A stretch of DNA of 39,736 bases. Origin: UBA1206 sp045600105 (GTDB lineage Bacteria > Bacillota > Clostridia > Oscillospirales > CAG-382). The notes under the pieces were generated by a model. The model searched no databases. It was not told where the DNA came from and worked only from the letters and a program-made list of their open reading frames with translations. Below, piece by piece: positions 1 through 8,727 of the stretch. The position numbers and the translations under genes were made by a program. Numbering within the stretch: position 1 is the stretch's first letter; every line of letters starts with the position of its first letter. The stretch lies in assembly GCA_045600105.1 (NCBI GenBank), contig JAZRXG010000037.1, positions 1 through 39,736 on the forward strand, read 5' to 3'.

Positions 1-10
1 CACTATTTTC

Positions 11-30
11 GGAAATTATATATAATTTCC
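11..30. repeat. Perfect 20-bp AT-rich palindrome
   Basis: The sequence GGAAATTATATATAATTTCC is its own reverse complement. It lies between the left window edge and the terminator-like hairpin at 56-98. It could be part of a terminator or an operator for a gene left of the window. The sequence alone does not decide. Confidence 0.5.
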
Positions 31-55
31 CTGCTGGATACGGCATGAGACGAAA

Positions 56-98
56 ATATACCTGCCGATCGAGATTTTTCTCTTTTCGGCAGGTATAT
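56..98. terminator. Stem-loop terminator downstream of the 827-aa coiled-coil gene
   Basis: Two 13-base arms (56-68 and 86-98) pair perfectly around a T-rich loop. The hairpin sits about 70 bases beyond the stop of the minus-strand gene 170-2653 and is followed on that strand by TTTTCG. Its symmetry would let it also serve a plus-strand gene from the left, so it may be bidirectional. Confidence 0.6.
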
Positions 99-169
99 TC
101 TTTATTAACCTTAATACTGTCCTTTAGAGTACCGCTCTGACTGCCGCTCCTTTTTCTTATCCGTTCGGT

Positions 170-2653
170 TTAATAAACGATTTCTTTCGCGCCTTTTTCA
201 AGCTTGGGCTCGTTGATCTCTTTGACTTCGTTTTCGATCTTCTTTGCGGCTTTGACCTTTTCCTCGGCTTTTTCGTTGATCTTATCGAACAGCGGGACCT
301 TGTCTTTTTCCATGCTGACGATCGTGTGATTGAGTTCGCGGCCGTTCAGCGAGGTCTTCAGTTCTTCAAGCTTGGAAGCCTGTTTTTCGATCGTGTTTTT
401 GCAATCGTCCGTGAAATCACAGAGCTTCGCGGCAAAGTCGAGACGCGCTTTGCGCTGGGTCGAAGCCTTTACGAAACGGCTCCATTCGCGGTTCTTGAGT
501 CTGATATACTCCGCGGCAGCCGCGTTGACGGCAAGGAGTTTTTCTTTGAACTCGTCAGCACCCAGAGATTTGGCTCTTCTGTATTCGCCCTCTCCGAGCA
601 GATCCTCGATGGCGCCTATCATGTTCTTGTATTCGGTGCTGTCGTCGTGCTTCGGCTTTCTGCCGCAGTTTCTCGTGTTGTAGAAGCGGCGCATCTCGTC
701 AGCCATTCCGCTTCTGCTTTCTTCAAAGACGTCCTTGTTCATTTCGCCCTTCGCGTCGATGGCGAGGTCCTTTTGAAGCGCCTTGGCTTTGTTCAGATAA
801 TCGCTGCGAAGAGATGCGATCTTTTCGTATTTTTCGATATCAGCGACCGCTTTGTCATGGCACTTTTCGGCATCTTCGTAATTCCTCTTCAGGCTGTTGT
901 ACCTCTTGTTGTGTTTGTCAACCGTTTCATACTGTTCGGCACAATCCGTGTCGGTTTTTTTGATGCGTTCGTCGTATTCGGCGGCTTTCGCGTCGCACGC
1001 CTCTTTTTCTTTGATGAGGTCGTCCTTCTGCTTGAGGAGTCTTCCCGCTTCAAGCGTGTAGTATCTGTCAACATTGTTCGCAAGAGAAACGTTCTCTTCT
1101 TCGAGCTCCTTCACCTTATCCGCGAGAGCACGCGACTCATCCAGGAGTTTTTCTTCCGCTTCTTCGCTGGCCTCCTCGGTATTGCGGAGCGCGCTTATCT
1201 CGCTGTACGCCGTGTCGACGCTTTCGAGATTGTATCTGACGATGTTGAGGTCGGCGCCCTTTAGCTCGGGGTCATTGGGATCGGGATTCAGCATTGCGTT
1301 CGCGTCATTTTCGAGACCTCTGACAGATTTGTCGATGAGCTTGTTGAGGTCGAACGGATCGATGACGTTGGCGTCGATGCTGCTTGACATTTCTTCGCTC
1401 GGATGATAGATCTCTTTGTATTTTTCGATGAATTCCGTCATCGCTTCGGCAAGATCGATCTTTTTGAGCGCTTCGGCGGCAATGAGCTTGTCTTTGAAGG
1501 GCGCGAAGGTCTTGCCTTCTTTTACGGCTTTTCTGAGCTCATCAGGGGTCATTTTTCCGAACCCGAGCGCGGAGACCTTGCGCGCAAGAGCCGCCTTGAG
1601 CTGAAGGAGGTCGTCGATACGGTCGCGGATGGCGATGTATTTCTTTCTCTGCTCGATGACAATCATCATTCCGGTGTCGTCCTGCTTGCCGGGGACCTGA
1701 GTCCTGTATTTATCGATGGTTTTCGCGTCGGCGTCGGCTTTTGCCTGTCTTGCGGCGCGTTCGTTTGCGCTTCTGCCGATATAATCGTTGATCTCTTTGA
1801 TACGCGCGTTCATCTCGATGATGGCGTCGTTGTTTTTGGCGATGGTGAGGTTATTATCCTTTTCCGCGGGCTTTTCAAGGAAGTCGGCGTGTTTCAGGCT
1901 TTCGGCGATCTTCTCATCAAGAGAGGCAAGCTCACTTTTGATCTCGTGGCTGCGTATGACGTACGGGCTTCTTTCGTTGATGAGAGAAGCTTTTTCGGCA
2001 AATTTTACTGCCTTGAAGCTTTCGTATTCGCGGTTGAGTTTTTCAATGTAGCCCCCCTTATTGTACGCGTCGTACTCGGGAAACAAACGATTCATTCTGT
2101 CTGCCTGATAGTTTCTTTCTTCAAGCATTGCGCCGTAGTCGCGGTAAGCGAACGGTTCGGTCACGGAATCGAGTTCTTTTTCGTACGCTTCCTTGGCGGC
2201 GTTGTATTCGTCGATATCTTTGGCATGATTCTCGAGCTTCTCGGTGTCTTCCATCTGATCGGTGAAATACGCGAGTCCGCTGAGTTTTCTGCAGGTGCTC
2301 CAGATGACGCGCATATCGTCGTCATCGTTGAAGATCTCGGTGAGGGCGGAAACTTCGTTTTTGCCGCCTTCGTTCACGTTGGGAAAGCTGTAAGTGTGGA
2401 ATCCGTAAAGAGTGCCCTTTACCGAATCCCAGCGGATGCTCTGATCGATCCTGTCGGCGTCCGGCTCGGTGATGAGCTTGTTCAGACTTTCTTCAAGAAG
2501 GTCCATCTGTCTTATGACCTCATAGTACGCCGCGTTCGCTTTTTCGCTGAGGCCGTCGGGCTTTACGTTCGTATTGAATTCGTTTCTGATCGCGGTAATA
2601 TTGTTTTTGAGAGTTTCAAGATCGAGTCTTACGTTTTTGTATTCGGGAAGCAT
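170..2653 (-). CDS. Large coiled-coil protein, paralog A (unknown function)
   Basis: An 827-residue, highly charged, Lys/Glu-rich protein with no signal peptide or membrane segment, so it is probably cytoplasmic. The middle (about 200-640) is heptad-like and should form long coiled coils. The two ends are more globular and match the neighbouring gene at 2801-5683. The N-terminal cap starts LPEYKNVRLDLETLK and has DMRVIWS near residue 115. The C-terminal cap contains GRKPKHDDSTEYKNMI and STQRKARLDFAAKLC (about residue 730). The start has an AAGGGG Shine-Dalgarno about 8 bases upstream. I do not recognise a characterised family. Length and shape resemble SMC-like or cytoskeletal proteins, but there is no Walker ATPase motif. 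It lies downstream of its paralog and has its own leader, so it may be transcribed separately. Confidence 0.85.
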   Translation of the reverse strand: MLPEYKNVRLDLETLKNNITAIRNEFNTNVKPDGLSEKANAAYYEVIRQMDLLEESLNKLITEPDADRIDQSIRWDSVKGTLYGFHTYSFPNVNEGGKNEVSALTEIFNDDDDMRVIWSTCRKLSGLAYFTDQMEDTEKLENHAKDIDEYNAAKEAYEKELDSVTEPFAYRDYGAMLEERNYQADRMNRLFPEYDAYNKGGYIEKLNREYESFKAVKFAEKASLINERSPYVIRSHEIKSELASLDEKIAESLKHADFLEKPAEKDNNLTIAKNNDAIIEMNARIKEINDYIGRSANERAARQAKADADAKTIDKYRTQVPGKQDDTGMMIVIEQRKKYIAIRDRIDDLLQLKAALARKVSALGFGKMTPDELRKAVKEGKTFAPFKDKLIAAEALKKIDLAEAMTEFIEKYKEIYHPSEEMSSSIDANVIDPFDLNKLIDKSVRGLENDANAMLNPDPNDPELKGADLNIVRYNLESVDTAYSEISALRNTEEASEEAEEKLLDESRALADKVKELEEENVSLANNVDRYYTLEAGRLLKQKDDLIKEKEACDAKAAEYDERIKKTDTDCAEQYETVDKHNKRYNSLKRNYEDAEKCHDKAVADIEKYEKIASLRSDYLNKAKALQKDLAIDAKGEMNKDVFEESRSGMADEMRRFYNTRNCGRKPKHDDSTEYKNMIGAIEDLLGEGEYRRAKSLGADEFKEKLLAVNAAAAEYIRLKNREWSRFVKASTQRKARLDFAAKLCDFTDDCKNTIEKQASKLEELKTSLNGRELNHTIVSMEKDKVPLFDKINEKAEEKVKAAKKIENEVKEINEPKLEKGAKEIVY

Positions 2654-2680
2654 GGTTCGTACCCCTTTTCATCGTTTTTT

Positions 2681-2721
2681 CTTTTCATACTCAATACCGT
2701 GATAAGCGCCGAAATATTACG
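2681..2721 (-). promoter_or_regulatory. Leader block shared by both coiled-coil genes (copy A)
   Basis: On the minus strand the leader begins CGTAATATTTCGGCGCTT and continues with GGTATTGAGTATGA, 28-68 bases upstream of the ATG of paralog A. The leader of paralog B (5757-5796) carries CGTAATATCCCGATGCTT followed by GGTATTGTGAATGA at equivalent spacing. This suggests that the upstream region was duplicated with the gene. It may hold a shared promoter or regulatory site, but no clear sigma-A hexamer pair is visible. Confidence 0.45.
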
Positions 2722-2767
2722 TCCCGGAACGAAAAAGCATGATTTTTTTGTTTTTCCGTCCGGGACG
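2720..2767. terminator. Hairpin between the two coiled-coil genes
   Basis: CGTCCCGGA (2720-2728) pairs with TCCGGGACG (2759-2767), and an inner GAAAAA/TTTTTC helix extends the stem. It lies 34 bases past the stop of paralog B on the minus strand. The minus strand has no strong U-run after it, so it may stabilise the mRNA 3' end or terminate only partly. Confidence 0.45.
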
Positions 2768-2800
2768 AAGATCGAGAGGGTCAACTATTTGCGCCGCACG

Positions 2801-5683
2801 TCAGTTGCTTGCGGGACCGAGGTTTCTGTCCGCGTGGATCTCGTTGGCGTCCGCGTTTTTTTCGTTCGCTTTTTCACGGTTCTTTACGTTGGTGTTTACC
2901 TCTTTGACTATATCCTTATCGTCGCTGAGTACCTTTTCGCCGAATTTTTCCTTGGCGAGATTCTTGTATGCCTCAACCTCGGCACTGCGTTTTGCAAGGT
3001 CTCCCATTGCATCGGTCGCATACTCACAGAGTCGGTCCGCAAAATCAAGACGCGCTTTGCGCTGAGTCGACGGGATCAGATTCCATTCCTTGTTCTTCAG
3101 TTCGGTGTATTTCGCCGCGGTGTTTCTGACGTTATCGAGCGCCTTCATCAGCTCGTCGGCGTTCTTCGGCTTTGCGGCGTCGCTGTAAGGATGACCGAGA
3201 AGGTTTTTGATCGAGTCGATCATATTCTTGTATTCGGGGCTGTCCGAGTGATTCTTCTTTCTGCCGAAATCTTTTTCGTTGAGGAAGCCGCGCATTTCGT
3301 TGAATACGTTGTCGGCAATTCCCTTCATATGGTCTTTTTTGAACTCGTTGTTCTCCATGCCGAGGTCTTTCATCAGCTCGGCACGCTTGTCATTCAGAGC
3401 CTTGCCCTGATTCGTCACCTTATTCAGCTCCGCGCCGACCGCTTCGACCTTTGCTTTGGCGTTTTCCGCTTTGTTTATCTTCAGCGCCGCGTCTTTGCGT
3501 TCCGCAAGCAATGCCTTTTTCTTTTCCGAATCGCGTGAAAGTTTTGTTTTTTCCGCTTCGAGCTTTTCTTTTGCGGCTTTCAGTTCGGCACCCTTCGCTT
3601 CGAATCCGGCTTTTTGTTCTTCCAGATTGGCTTTTGCCGATACCATTTCGTTTTTCAGGAGTTCCAGCTGATTTCCGGCGTTTTCAAGAGCGTCCTTGTT
3701 TTCCTCCAGTCCGGTCTTCTCGTTCTGCAGTTTTTCCTTTTCGGCATTCAGCGTGTCGAGCTTCTGCATGAGCTCGTTCATTCTGTCGTCGTTTGCCCGA
3801 CGGACGGAATCGTTCTTTTCCCTGAGGTCAGCGGCGCGTTTTTCGCCGGCAGTCTTTGCTTCTTCGCTCTTTCTGATCTGTTCTTCACATTCCGCCTGCT
3901 TGCCTGCTTTCTGATTTCTGAGTACCCCGAGACCGTCGACCGCGTTGTACTTGATTTTATCTATTTTTTCATCGTACTCGTCTATCAGATTTTCCCTGTT
4001 CTCTTCTTTTGCTTTTATTTCTTTCAGGAGCTCGGAATTTTTCTTATAGATCCCGATCTGTTTCTCACGGAGATCGGATTTTTCACGGAAATAGTCCGCG
4101 TACGTGTTCAGCCCATCTCTGAGTCTGGTCTTATCTTCGGCGCTGAGTCCGCTGAATCTCTTGTCGTCGTTGTCGAAATCCAGAAGATCGTTTATTTTCA
4201 TGTCGGACGATGCGATGGCGCTCTGGACCGCCGCGAGCAAAACGGTATTGTCTTTTACGGAACCGAATTCGGATACGTCGGCGTTTCCGGTTATTTCCCT
4301 GAACTTGCCGATATTGCGCTTCAGCGTGCCGTCGGGGTCGTTTACGATATCGGTGCCGTATTCAAAGATGCTCTTGTAAATATCGTCGCGGAGTCCGAGG
4401 AGTTCGTCTTTCTCCGACATAAGACCGACGAGTTCTTTTTCGGCAGCCGCGGACGGAGAAAGTTTTTTGCCTTTATCGTCGGCACTCGTCAGGATCGACC
4501 TGACCGCTTCGCCGATATATTTGTTTTTGCTGTCTCCCATTTTCTCGGCGTATTCGTTTTCGTTTGCTTTGTAGGAGGCATTCAGCTCCGCGATCTGATT
4601 CCTGAGTCCGTCGATCTCCTTGTCGGCGTCAGAGATAGCGGTTGCTCTCGCGTCAACGGTTTCGGCAAGATTCTTTTCCTGCGCGCTTATTTTTTCGTCG
4701 TATTCTCTGTTTGAAGCGTCGAGCTCATTTTTCGTCTTCCCGATAATGTCTTCGTGCATACGTATGAATGCGTCGGCGGCATCTTCAAGCGTATTGAGCT
4801 CCTCTTCTTCAACAGACTGTCTTTCGGATTCTGCGTCTTTTGCCTGCTCGGCGTCGGCAATGGCTTTTTCATTCTCCTGAACGGCCTTTTCGTTGGCGGC
4901 AAGCTTATCGCCGATCTCCTTCTGCGCGTTCGCGTTCAAAGCGATATCTTCCTCGTTTTTCGCAAGGTCGGCATCGACGACGGCAGAAGAGGCAGCGTTT
5001 TCTTTTATGTTATTATCGTTTACGGCGATGTCGTCGGCGTTTTTACCGATGGCTTCGGAGTTTCTTTCGGCGCTGATCTGCAAGCCGCCGAGTGCCTCGA
5101 GCTCTTCGTCGGCTTTGGCAAGTCTTTCCTTGTTTTCGGCGATCTCGCCGCTGTACTTATCGATATCTTTCTGAACATCCGCAAGGCTTTCGTATTCGTA
5201 GGGGTGCTCGTATGCCTTGACTTTCTCGGAAAAAGTTCTGACTCCCTGCGCGTACGCGCTGATCTTTTCTTTTTCCGCTTCAAGGTCGTTTTTATCTTCG
5301 ATCTTCAGGATATACTTGTTCAGCTTTTCGAATTTGTTTTCAAAGCTCCAGATCATACGCGCGTCGTCGTCTTTTCCGAGCTTTTCGTCAAGCTCCTTCA
5401 TCCTGCCCGCGGCGTTTTCGTCGAAATTGTTATTCACGGTGAACTGCTCCTTGAGCTGCTCCCAATGTCTGTCGAGTTCATTGGAAGAAGCGTTTCCGCC
5501 GTCCGAAAGGGCTTTGATATGATTTTCGGCCTCGAGCATTTTATCGAACACCGCATCATATCTTTCTTTTGCGCTTTGACTGAGTTTGTCGTAATTCACC
5601 TTGCCGAGATTTTCTTTCATCTCCGCAATGGCAAGTCCGAAGATCTTCAGGTCTTCTTTAAGCATTTTGTAATTGGGGCGCAT
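2801..5683 (-). CDS. Large coiled-coil protein, paralog B (unknown function)
   Basis: A 960-residue charged protein with no signal peptide, membrane helix or nucleotide-binding motif. The N-terminal cap (RPNYKMLKEDLK, then DARMIWSFENKFEKLNKY) and C-terminal cap (GRKKNHSDSPEYKNMIDSIKNLLG, then STQRKARLDFADRLC at about residue 871) align with paralog A at 170-2653. The central coiled coil (about 180-780) is longer and diverged. It contains an unusual repetitive stretch rich in Asn, Glu and Ala (AVNDNNIKENAA, LAKNEEDIALNANAQKE). The ATG at 5683 is preferred over an in-frame ATG at 5767 because AAGGAG lies 8 bases upstream and the protein then begins in register with paralog A. The pair arose by tandem duplication. 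The role is unknown; a scaffold, filament or cell-shape function is only a guess from the architecture. Confidence 0.85.
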   Translation of the reverse strand: MRPNYKMLKEDLKIFGLAIAEMKENLGKVNYDKLSQSAKERYDAVFDKMLEAENHIKALSDGGNASSNELDRHWEQLKEQFTVNNNFDENAAGRMKELDEKLGKDDDARMIWSFENKFEKLNKYILKIEDKNDLEAEKEKISAYAQGVRTFSEKVKAYEHPYEYESLADVQKDIDKYSGEIAENKERLAKADEELEALGGLQISAERNSEAIGKNADDIAVNDNNIKENAASSAVVDADLAKNEEDIALNANAQKEIGDKLAANEKAVQENEKAIADAEQAKDAESERQSVEEEELNTLEDAADAFIRMHEDIIGKTKNELDASNREYDEKISAQEKNLAETVDARATAISDADKEIDGLRNQIAELNASYKANENEYAEKMGDSKNKYIGEAVRSILTSADDKGKKLSPSAAAEKELVGLMSEKDELLGLRDDIYKSIFEYGTDIVNDPDGTLKRNIGKFREITGNADVSEFGSVKDNTVLLAAVQSAIASSDMKINDLLDFDNDDKRFSGLSAEDKTRLRDGLNTYADYFREKSDLREKQIGIYKKNSELLKEIKAKEENRENLIDEYDEKIDKIKYNAVDGLGVLRNQKAGKQAECEEQIRKSEEAKTAGEKRAADLREKNDSVRRANDDRMNELMQKLDTLNAEKEKLQNEKTGLEENKDALENAGNQLELLKNEMVSAKANLEEQKAGFEAKGAELKAAKEKLEAEKTKLSRDSEKKKALLAERKDAALKINKAENAKAKVEAVGAELNKVTNQGKALNDKRAELMKDLGMENNEFKKDHMKGIADNVFNEMRGFLNEKDFGRKKNHSDSPEYKNMIDSIKNLLGHPYSDAAKPKNADELMKALDNVRNTAAKYTELKNKEWNLIPSTQRKARLDFADRLCEYATDAMGDLAKRSAEVEAYKNLAKEKFGEKVLSDDKDIVKEVNTNVKNREKANEKNADANEIHADRNLGPASN

Positions 5684-5756
5684 TTTTGTACTCCTTTTTC
5701 CGGCAGCCGCAAGCGAAGCTGAAAAGCCGCCTGAGATATTTATTTTTTGTTTTTTT

Positions 5757-5796
5757 CGCTCATTCACAATACCCCGAAAAGCATCGGGATATTACG
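5757..5796 (-). promoter_or_regulatory. Leader block shared by both coiled-coil genes (copy B)
   Basis: On the minus strand it carries CGTAATATCCCGATGCTTTT followed by GGTATTGTGAATGA, matching copy A at 2681-2721 in order and spacing. It lies 74-113 bases upstream of the ATG at 5683. See copy A for interpretation. Confidence 0.45.
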
Positions 5797-5836
5797 CGCT
5801 TTTCACGCAAAAGAAAAATATTTTTGAAAAATCGTA

Positions 5837-6322
5837 TCAAAGGAAGCTTGCGATGAGAAGATAACTCTTTTTGTCGAGCTTAGACAGACACTCTATTTCG
5901 TATCTGTTATCGTTCGAATCGCGGATGATGACGCGTTCGCCGTCGTAGATCTTCATGTCGTTGTGACGGTTTCTGACTCTGAACGTGACTTTTCCGTGGT
6001 CGGTATCGGCGGATATCCTCAGCATTCCCGTCTTGTCGCTGCATTCGGTTATGCGGTTTATCACGGGAATGAGGTAATAATCGTTGAAGCACGCCTTGAC
6101 GGCGCCTGCCGACTCGGGCGACAGATCGTCGTAGGAGCGTATCATGGCGATCTCCTTTTCGTCCTTGTCGATAAGGGATATGTAGGAATCCCGTCTGGAG
6201 ATCGGGAAAAGCCTTCTGACCTCAACGTCGTCGTATACTCTTCCGTCGGGAAGTGTCAGGCGGACGTAGTAAACGTCGGTAAGTTCTATTTTTGCTTTGT
6301 TGTCAAGAAAAGTGATTGGCAT
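5837..6322 (-). CDS. DUF1854 family protein, ABC transporter partner
   Basis: A 161-residue soluble protein. Its features (LTDVYYVRLTLPDGRVYDDV, RRLFPISRRDSYISLID, EIAMIRSYDDLSPES, then YYLIPVINRI and VTFRVRNRHNDMKIY) fit DUF1854, a small beta-rich family usually encoded beside an ABC transporter. The start ATG at 6322 has GAGGTGA 5 bases upstream and lies 10 bases after the stop of the transporter gene, so the two are almost certainly co-transcribed and translationally linked. Some proteobacterial DUF1854-transporter pairs lie near cyanophycin genes; none are present here. The partner relationship is inferred from position. The biochemical role is not known. Confidence 0.8.
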   Translation of the reverse strand: MPITFLDNKAKIELTDVYYVRLTLPDGRVYDDVEVRRLFPISRRDSYISLIDKDEKEIAMIRSYDDLSPESAGAVKACFNDYYLIPVINRITECSDKTGMLRISADTDHGKVTFRVRNRHNDMKIYDGERVIIRDSNDNRYEIECLSKLDKKSYLLIASFL

Positions 6323-6332
6323 GGCGTTCACC

Positions 6333-8603
6333 TCACTCAAAATTTTCTTCCGCTTTCGCGGCGGTGAGTTTTTCGGACATCGACTGTATCTGCACGAGCT
6401 TGTAGTATTTGCCCTTTGCCTCAAGCAGCTCGGCGGGAGTTCCGCACTCGATTATCTCGCCGTTGTCGATGACGACTATCTTGTTTGCCTTGCTCAGCGT
6501 CGAAAGTCTGTGGGCGATCATTATGGTCGTCCTTCCGGAGATGAGTCTTTCGATGGCTTCCTGGATGAGATGCTCGGTCTCGGAGTCGACCGAAGCGGTG
6601 GCTTCGTCGAAAACGAGTATGTTGGGGTCGCGGAGTATGGCACGCGCTATGGAAACACGCTGCCTTTCGCCGCCCGAAAGCCCGATGCCGCGCTCACCGA
6701 GCACCGCGTCGTAACCGTCGGGGTGACGCACGATGAACTCGTGCACATTGGCGACGTCAGCCGCCTGAAGCACCTTTTCGACGGGACAGTCGTCGATGCC
6801 GTAAGCTATGTTGTTGAACACCGTGTCGTGGAACATCAGCGGCTCCTGCTGAACGAAGCCTATCTGACCGCGGTAGAATTCCATATCAATGTCGCGTATA
6901 TCGACGTCGTCGACGAGTATCTTGCCGTCGTAGGTGTCGTAATAGCGGAGCAGCAGGTTTATGAGGGTCGATTTGCCCGAACCGGTCGTGCCGACGATAC
7001 CCACTATATCGCCGGGCTCGATGACGAGATTTATGTTCTTGAGCGTCTTCTTGGTGCGGTCAAACGAGAAATTGACGTTTCGGAATTCGATCTTTCCCTT
7101 GAAATCGGGGATCACATTGCCCTTTCCGAAGTCGTGCTCGGGTTCGGCGTCGAGGATGTCGAGTATCCTTTCGGCGGACGCGAGAGCGCTCTGGAACGAG
7201 TCATTGAGGTTCGCAAAGAAGTTGACGGGCTCATAGAACATCGAGGCGTACGAAATAAACGAGACGAGAAGTCCCACGGTAAGCCCGTTTGATATCGACA
7301 TGGTCTGCGAATCGATGACCATTCTGCCGCCGAACCACCATATCACCACCGAGCCGAGACCGATGAACGTGCCGACGATGGCGGGGAACGCGTTGAGTAT
7401 CTTTGCCGCCGAGCTGTCGGTGCGGTACCAGTCGTCGTTCTTGCTCCTGAAACGCTTGGTGGCGTTCTTTTCATTGGTGAACGATTTGACTACGCGGATG
7501 CCCGGGATGGTATCGGTGAGCACCGACGTGACCGAGGTCCAGCGTCTCCAGATACGCAGATAGAACGGGCGTATCTTTTTGCTGAATATCCTTGCGCCGA
7601 TGACTACGAGAGGAACGGGGAAAAGCGAAAGCAGCGTGAGCTTGGGGTCCATGACGAGCATTATCACGATGATGCCTATCATCTTGAAGAACTGCACGAC
7701 GACCTCCTGCGTGATACGCAGCATGAACGCCTGTATCGTCGAGCTGTCGCCGCTGATGCGGTTGATGACGGCGCCCGTGGACGTTTTGTCGTAGAACCTC
7801 ATGGGCAGGTACTGCGCCTTTTCGTAAACGTCGTTCCTCAGCGACGCGACTATCCTGTCGCCCGCTTTACGGAGTATGAAGCCTCTGACGCCGCCGATGA
7901 AATGGCTGACGATCTGTATGCAGATGAGAGCGATCGAAACGGTGGCGAGAGCGCGGATATCGTTGTCGGGAAGTATCTTGTCGACGAGCGTTTTGGTGAG
8001 ATACGGCGGCAGCAGCGCCAGCGCCGTGGTAGCCACCGAAAGCAGCACCGAGATGACGAGCTGCTTCCACTCGGGGACGATGTATTTGCCGAGCTTGGCA
8101 ATGACGGTCTTTTTGTCGGCACAGTGTATGCACTCGACACCGGGCGACGAAAGCGCGCGTCCGCACTTGGGACAGATACGCAGTGCCTTTTCGTAGATCC
8201 CCTTCATGCAGTCGAGGGCTTCTTCGACGTCTTCTCCCCTCGACATCTTTTCGATGAACGACGCCGCTCCTTCGCAGAGCGTGTTGACGGCAAACGTATA
8301 GCGGAAAATGTTGTGGATGCTTCCGTCCTTCATTTCAAGACGGAGGATCGCGTTGCCGTACATACGCTTGTTGACGGCGTGTCCGACGTCGGCGAGGGAC
8401 ACCCTCTGGGTGGGACGGTTGTCGCCGGGGGAAAAGACGGCGGCGTCAACGTCGCTGACGAGAAGCACCGTTTTTTTGTATTCGGACTCCATGGAAATGT
8501 CGCTCGTTATGGCGAACAGCCACGGATGCCCTTCGGTTTCAAAGCTCTTGAGCTCCGCTTCCTCAGCCGCAGAAAGCAGAACGTTGTCAAGTATCGTATT
8601 CAT
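6333..8603 (-). CDS. ABC exporter-type transporter with N-terminal PH-like and zinc-ribbon extension
   Basis: A 756-residue fused membrane-ATPase half-transporter. Residues 1-130 form a soluble domain with a PH-like strand pattern (TVLLVSDVDAAVFS, AILRLEMKDGSIHNIFRY). Next come a four-cysteine ribbon (C144-x2-C147-x10-C158-x2-C161) and six membrane helices (about 175-470). The C-terminal ATPase has Walker A GTTGSGKST, Q-loop FVQQEP, signature LSGGERQ, Walker B ILVFDEA and H-loop IAHRLS, all intact. It should act as a homodimeric exporter or flippase in the plasma membrane; the cargo is unknown. Usual exporters of this type are about 580 residues, and the extra 170 N-terminal residues are the odd feature. 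The DUF1854 protein follows at once and may bind this extension. Confidence 0.9.
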   Translation of the reverse strand: MNTILDNVLLSAAEEAELKSFETEGHPWLFAITSDISMESEYKKTVLLVSDVDAAVFSPGDNRPTQRVSLADVGHAVNKRMYGNAILRLEMKDGSIHNIFRYTFAVNTLCEGAASFIEKMSRGEDVEEALDCMKGIYEKALRICPKCGRALSSPGVECIHCADKKTVIAKLGKYIVPEWKQLVISVLLSVATTALALLPPYLTKTLVDKILPDNDIRALATVSIALICIQIVSHFIGGVRGFILRKAGDRIVASLRNDVYEKAQYLPMRFYDKTSTGAVINRISGDSSTIQAFMLRITQEVVVQFFKMIGIIVIMLVMDPKLTLLSLFPVPLVVIGARIFSKKIRPFYLRIWRRWTSVTSVLTDTIPGIRVVKSFTNEKNATKRFRSKNDDWYRTDSSAAKILNAFPAIVGTFIGLGSVVIWWFGGRMVIDSQTMSISNGLTVGLLVSFISYASMFYEPVNFFANLNDSFQSALASAERILDILDAEPEHDFGKGNVIPDFKGKIEFRNVNFSFDRTKKTLKNINLVIEPGDIVGIVGTTGSGKSTLINLLLRYYDTYDGKILVDDVDIRDIDMEFYRGQIGFVQQEPLMFHDTVFNNIAYGIDDCPVEKVLQAADVANVHEFIVRHPDGYDAVLGERGIGLSGGERQRVSIARAILRDPNILVFDEATASVDSETEHLIQEAIERLISGRTTIMIAHRLSTLSKANKIVVIDNGEIIECGTPAELLEAKGKYYKLVQIQSMSEKLTAAKAEENFE

Positions 8604-8641
8604 AAAAAATACCGCTCTTTCTTTGTATTCGCTTCACAAGG

Positions 8642-8670
8642 ATTTTACGACATTGAAATGCACAATTCAA
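8642..8670 (-). promoter_or_regulatory. Sigma-A-like promoter for the ABC/DUF1854 operon
   Basis: On the minus strand TTGAAT (8665-8670) and TAAAAT (8642-8647) are separated by 17 bases. Transcription would start about 35 bases upstream of the ATG at 8603. Confidence 0.55.
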
Positions 8671-8727
8671 CCCGTAAAAGCGACAAAAAAAGAAAGATAA
8701 ATAAGTGATATTTGTACGATAAACCGA

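Noticed and set aside
326..1264. Long plus-strand ORFs opposite the coiled-coil genes (also 1403-3538, 3614-4714, 4754-5722)
   Set aside because: They are antisense shadows of Lys/Glu-rich genes; they read as Phe/Val/Arg-rich, lack Shine-Dalgarno sites and have no family resemblance.
8649..8664. CATTGAAATGCA in the divergent region resembles the end of the intergenic element
   Set aside because: The match is only about 12 bases, has no internal stem or second inverted repeat, and overlaps a promoter, so chance or a very old remnant cannot be told apart.
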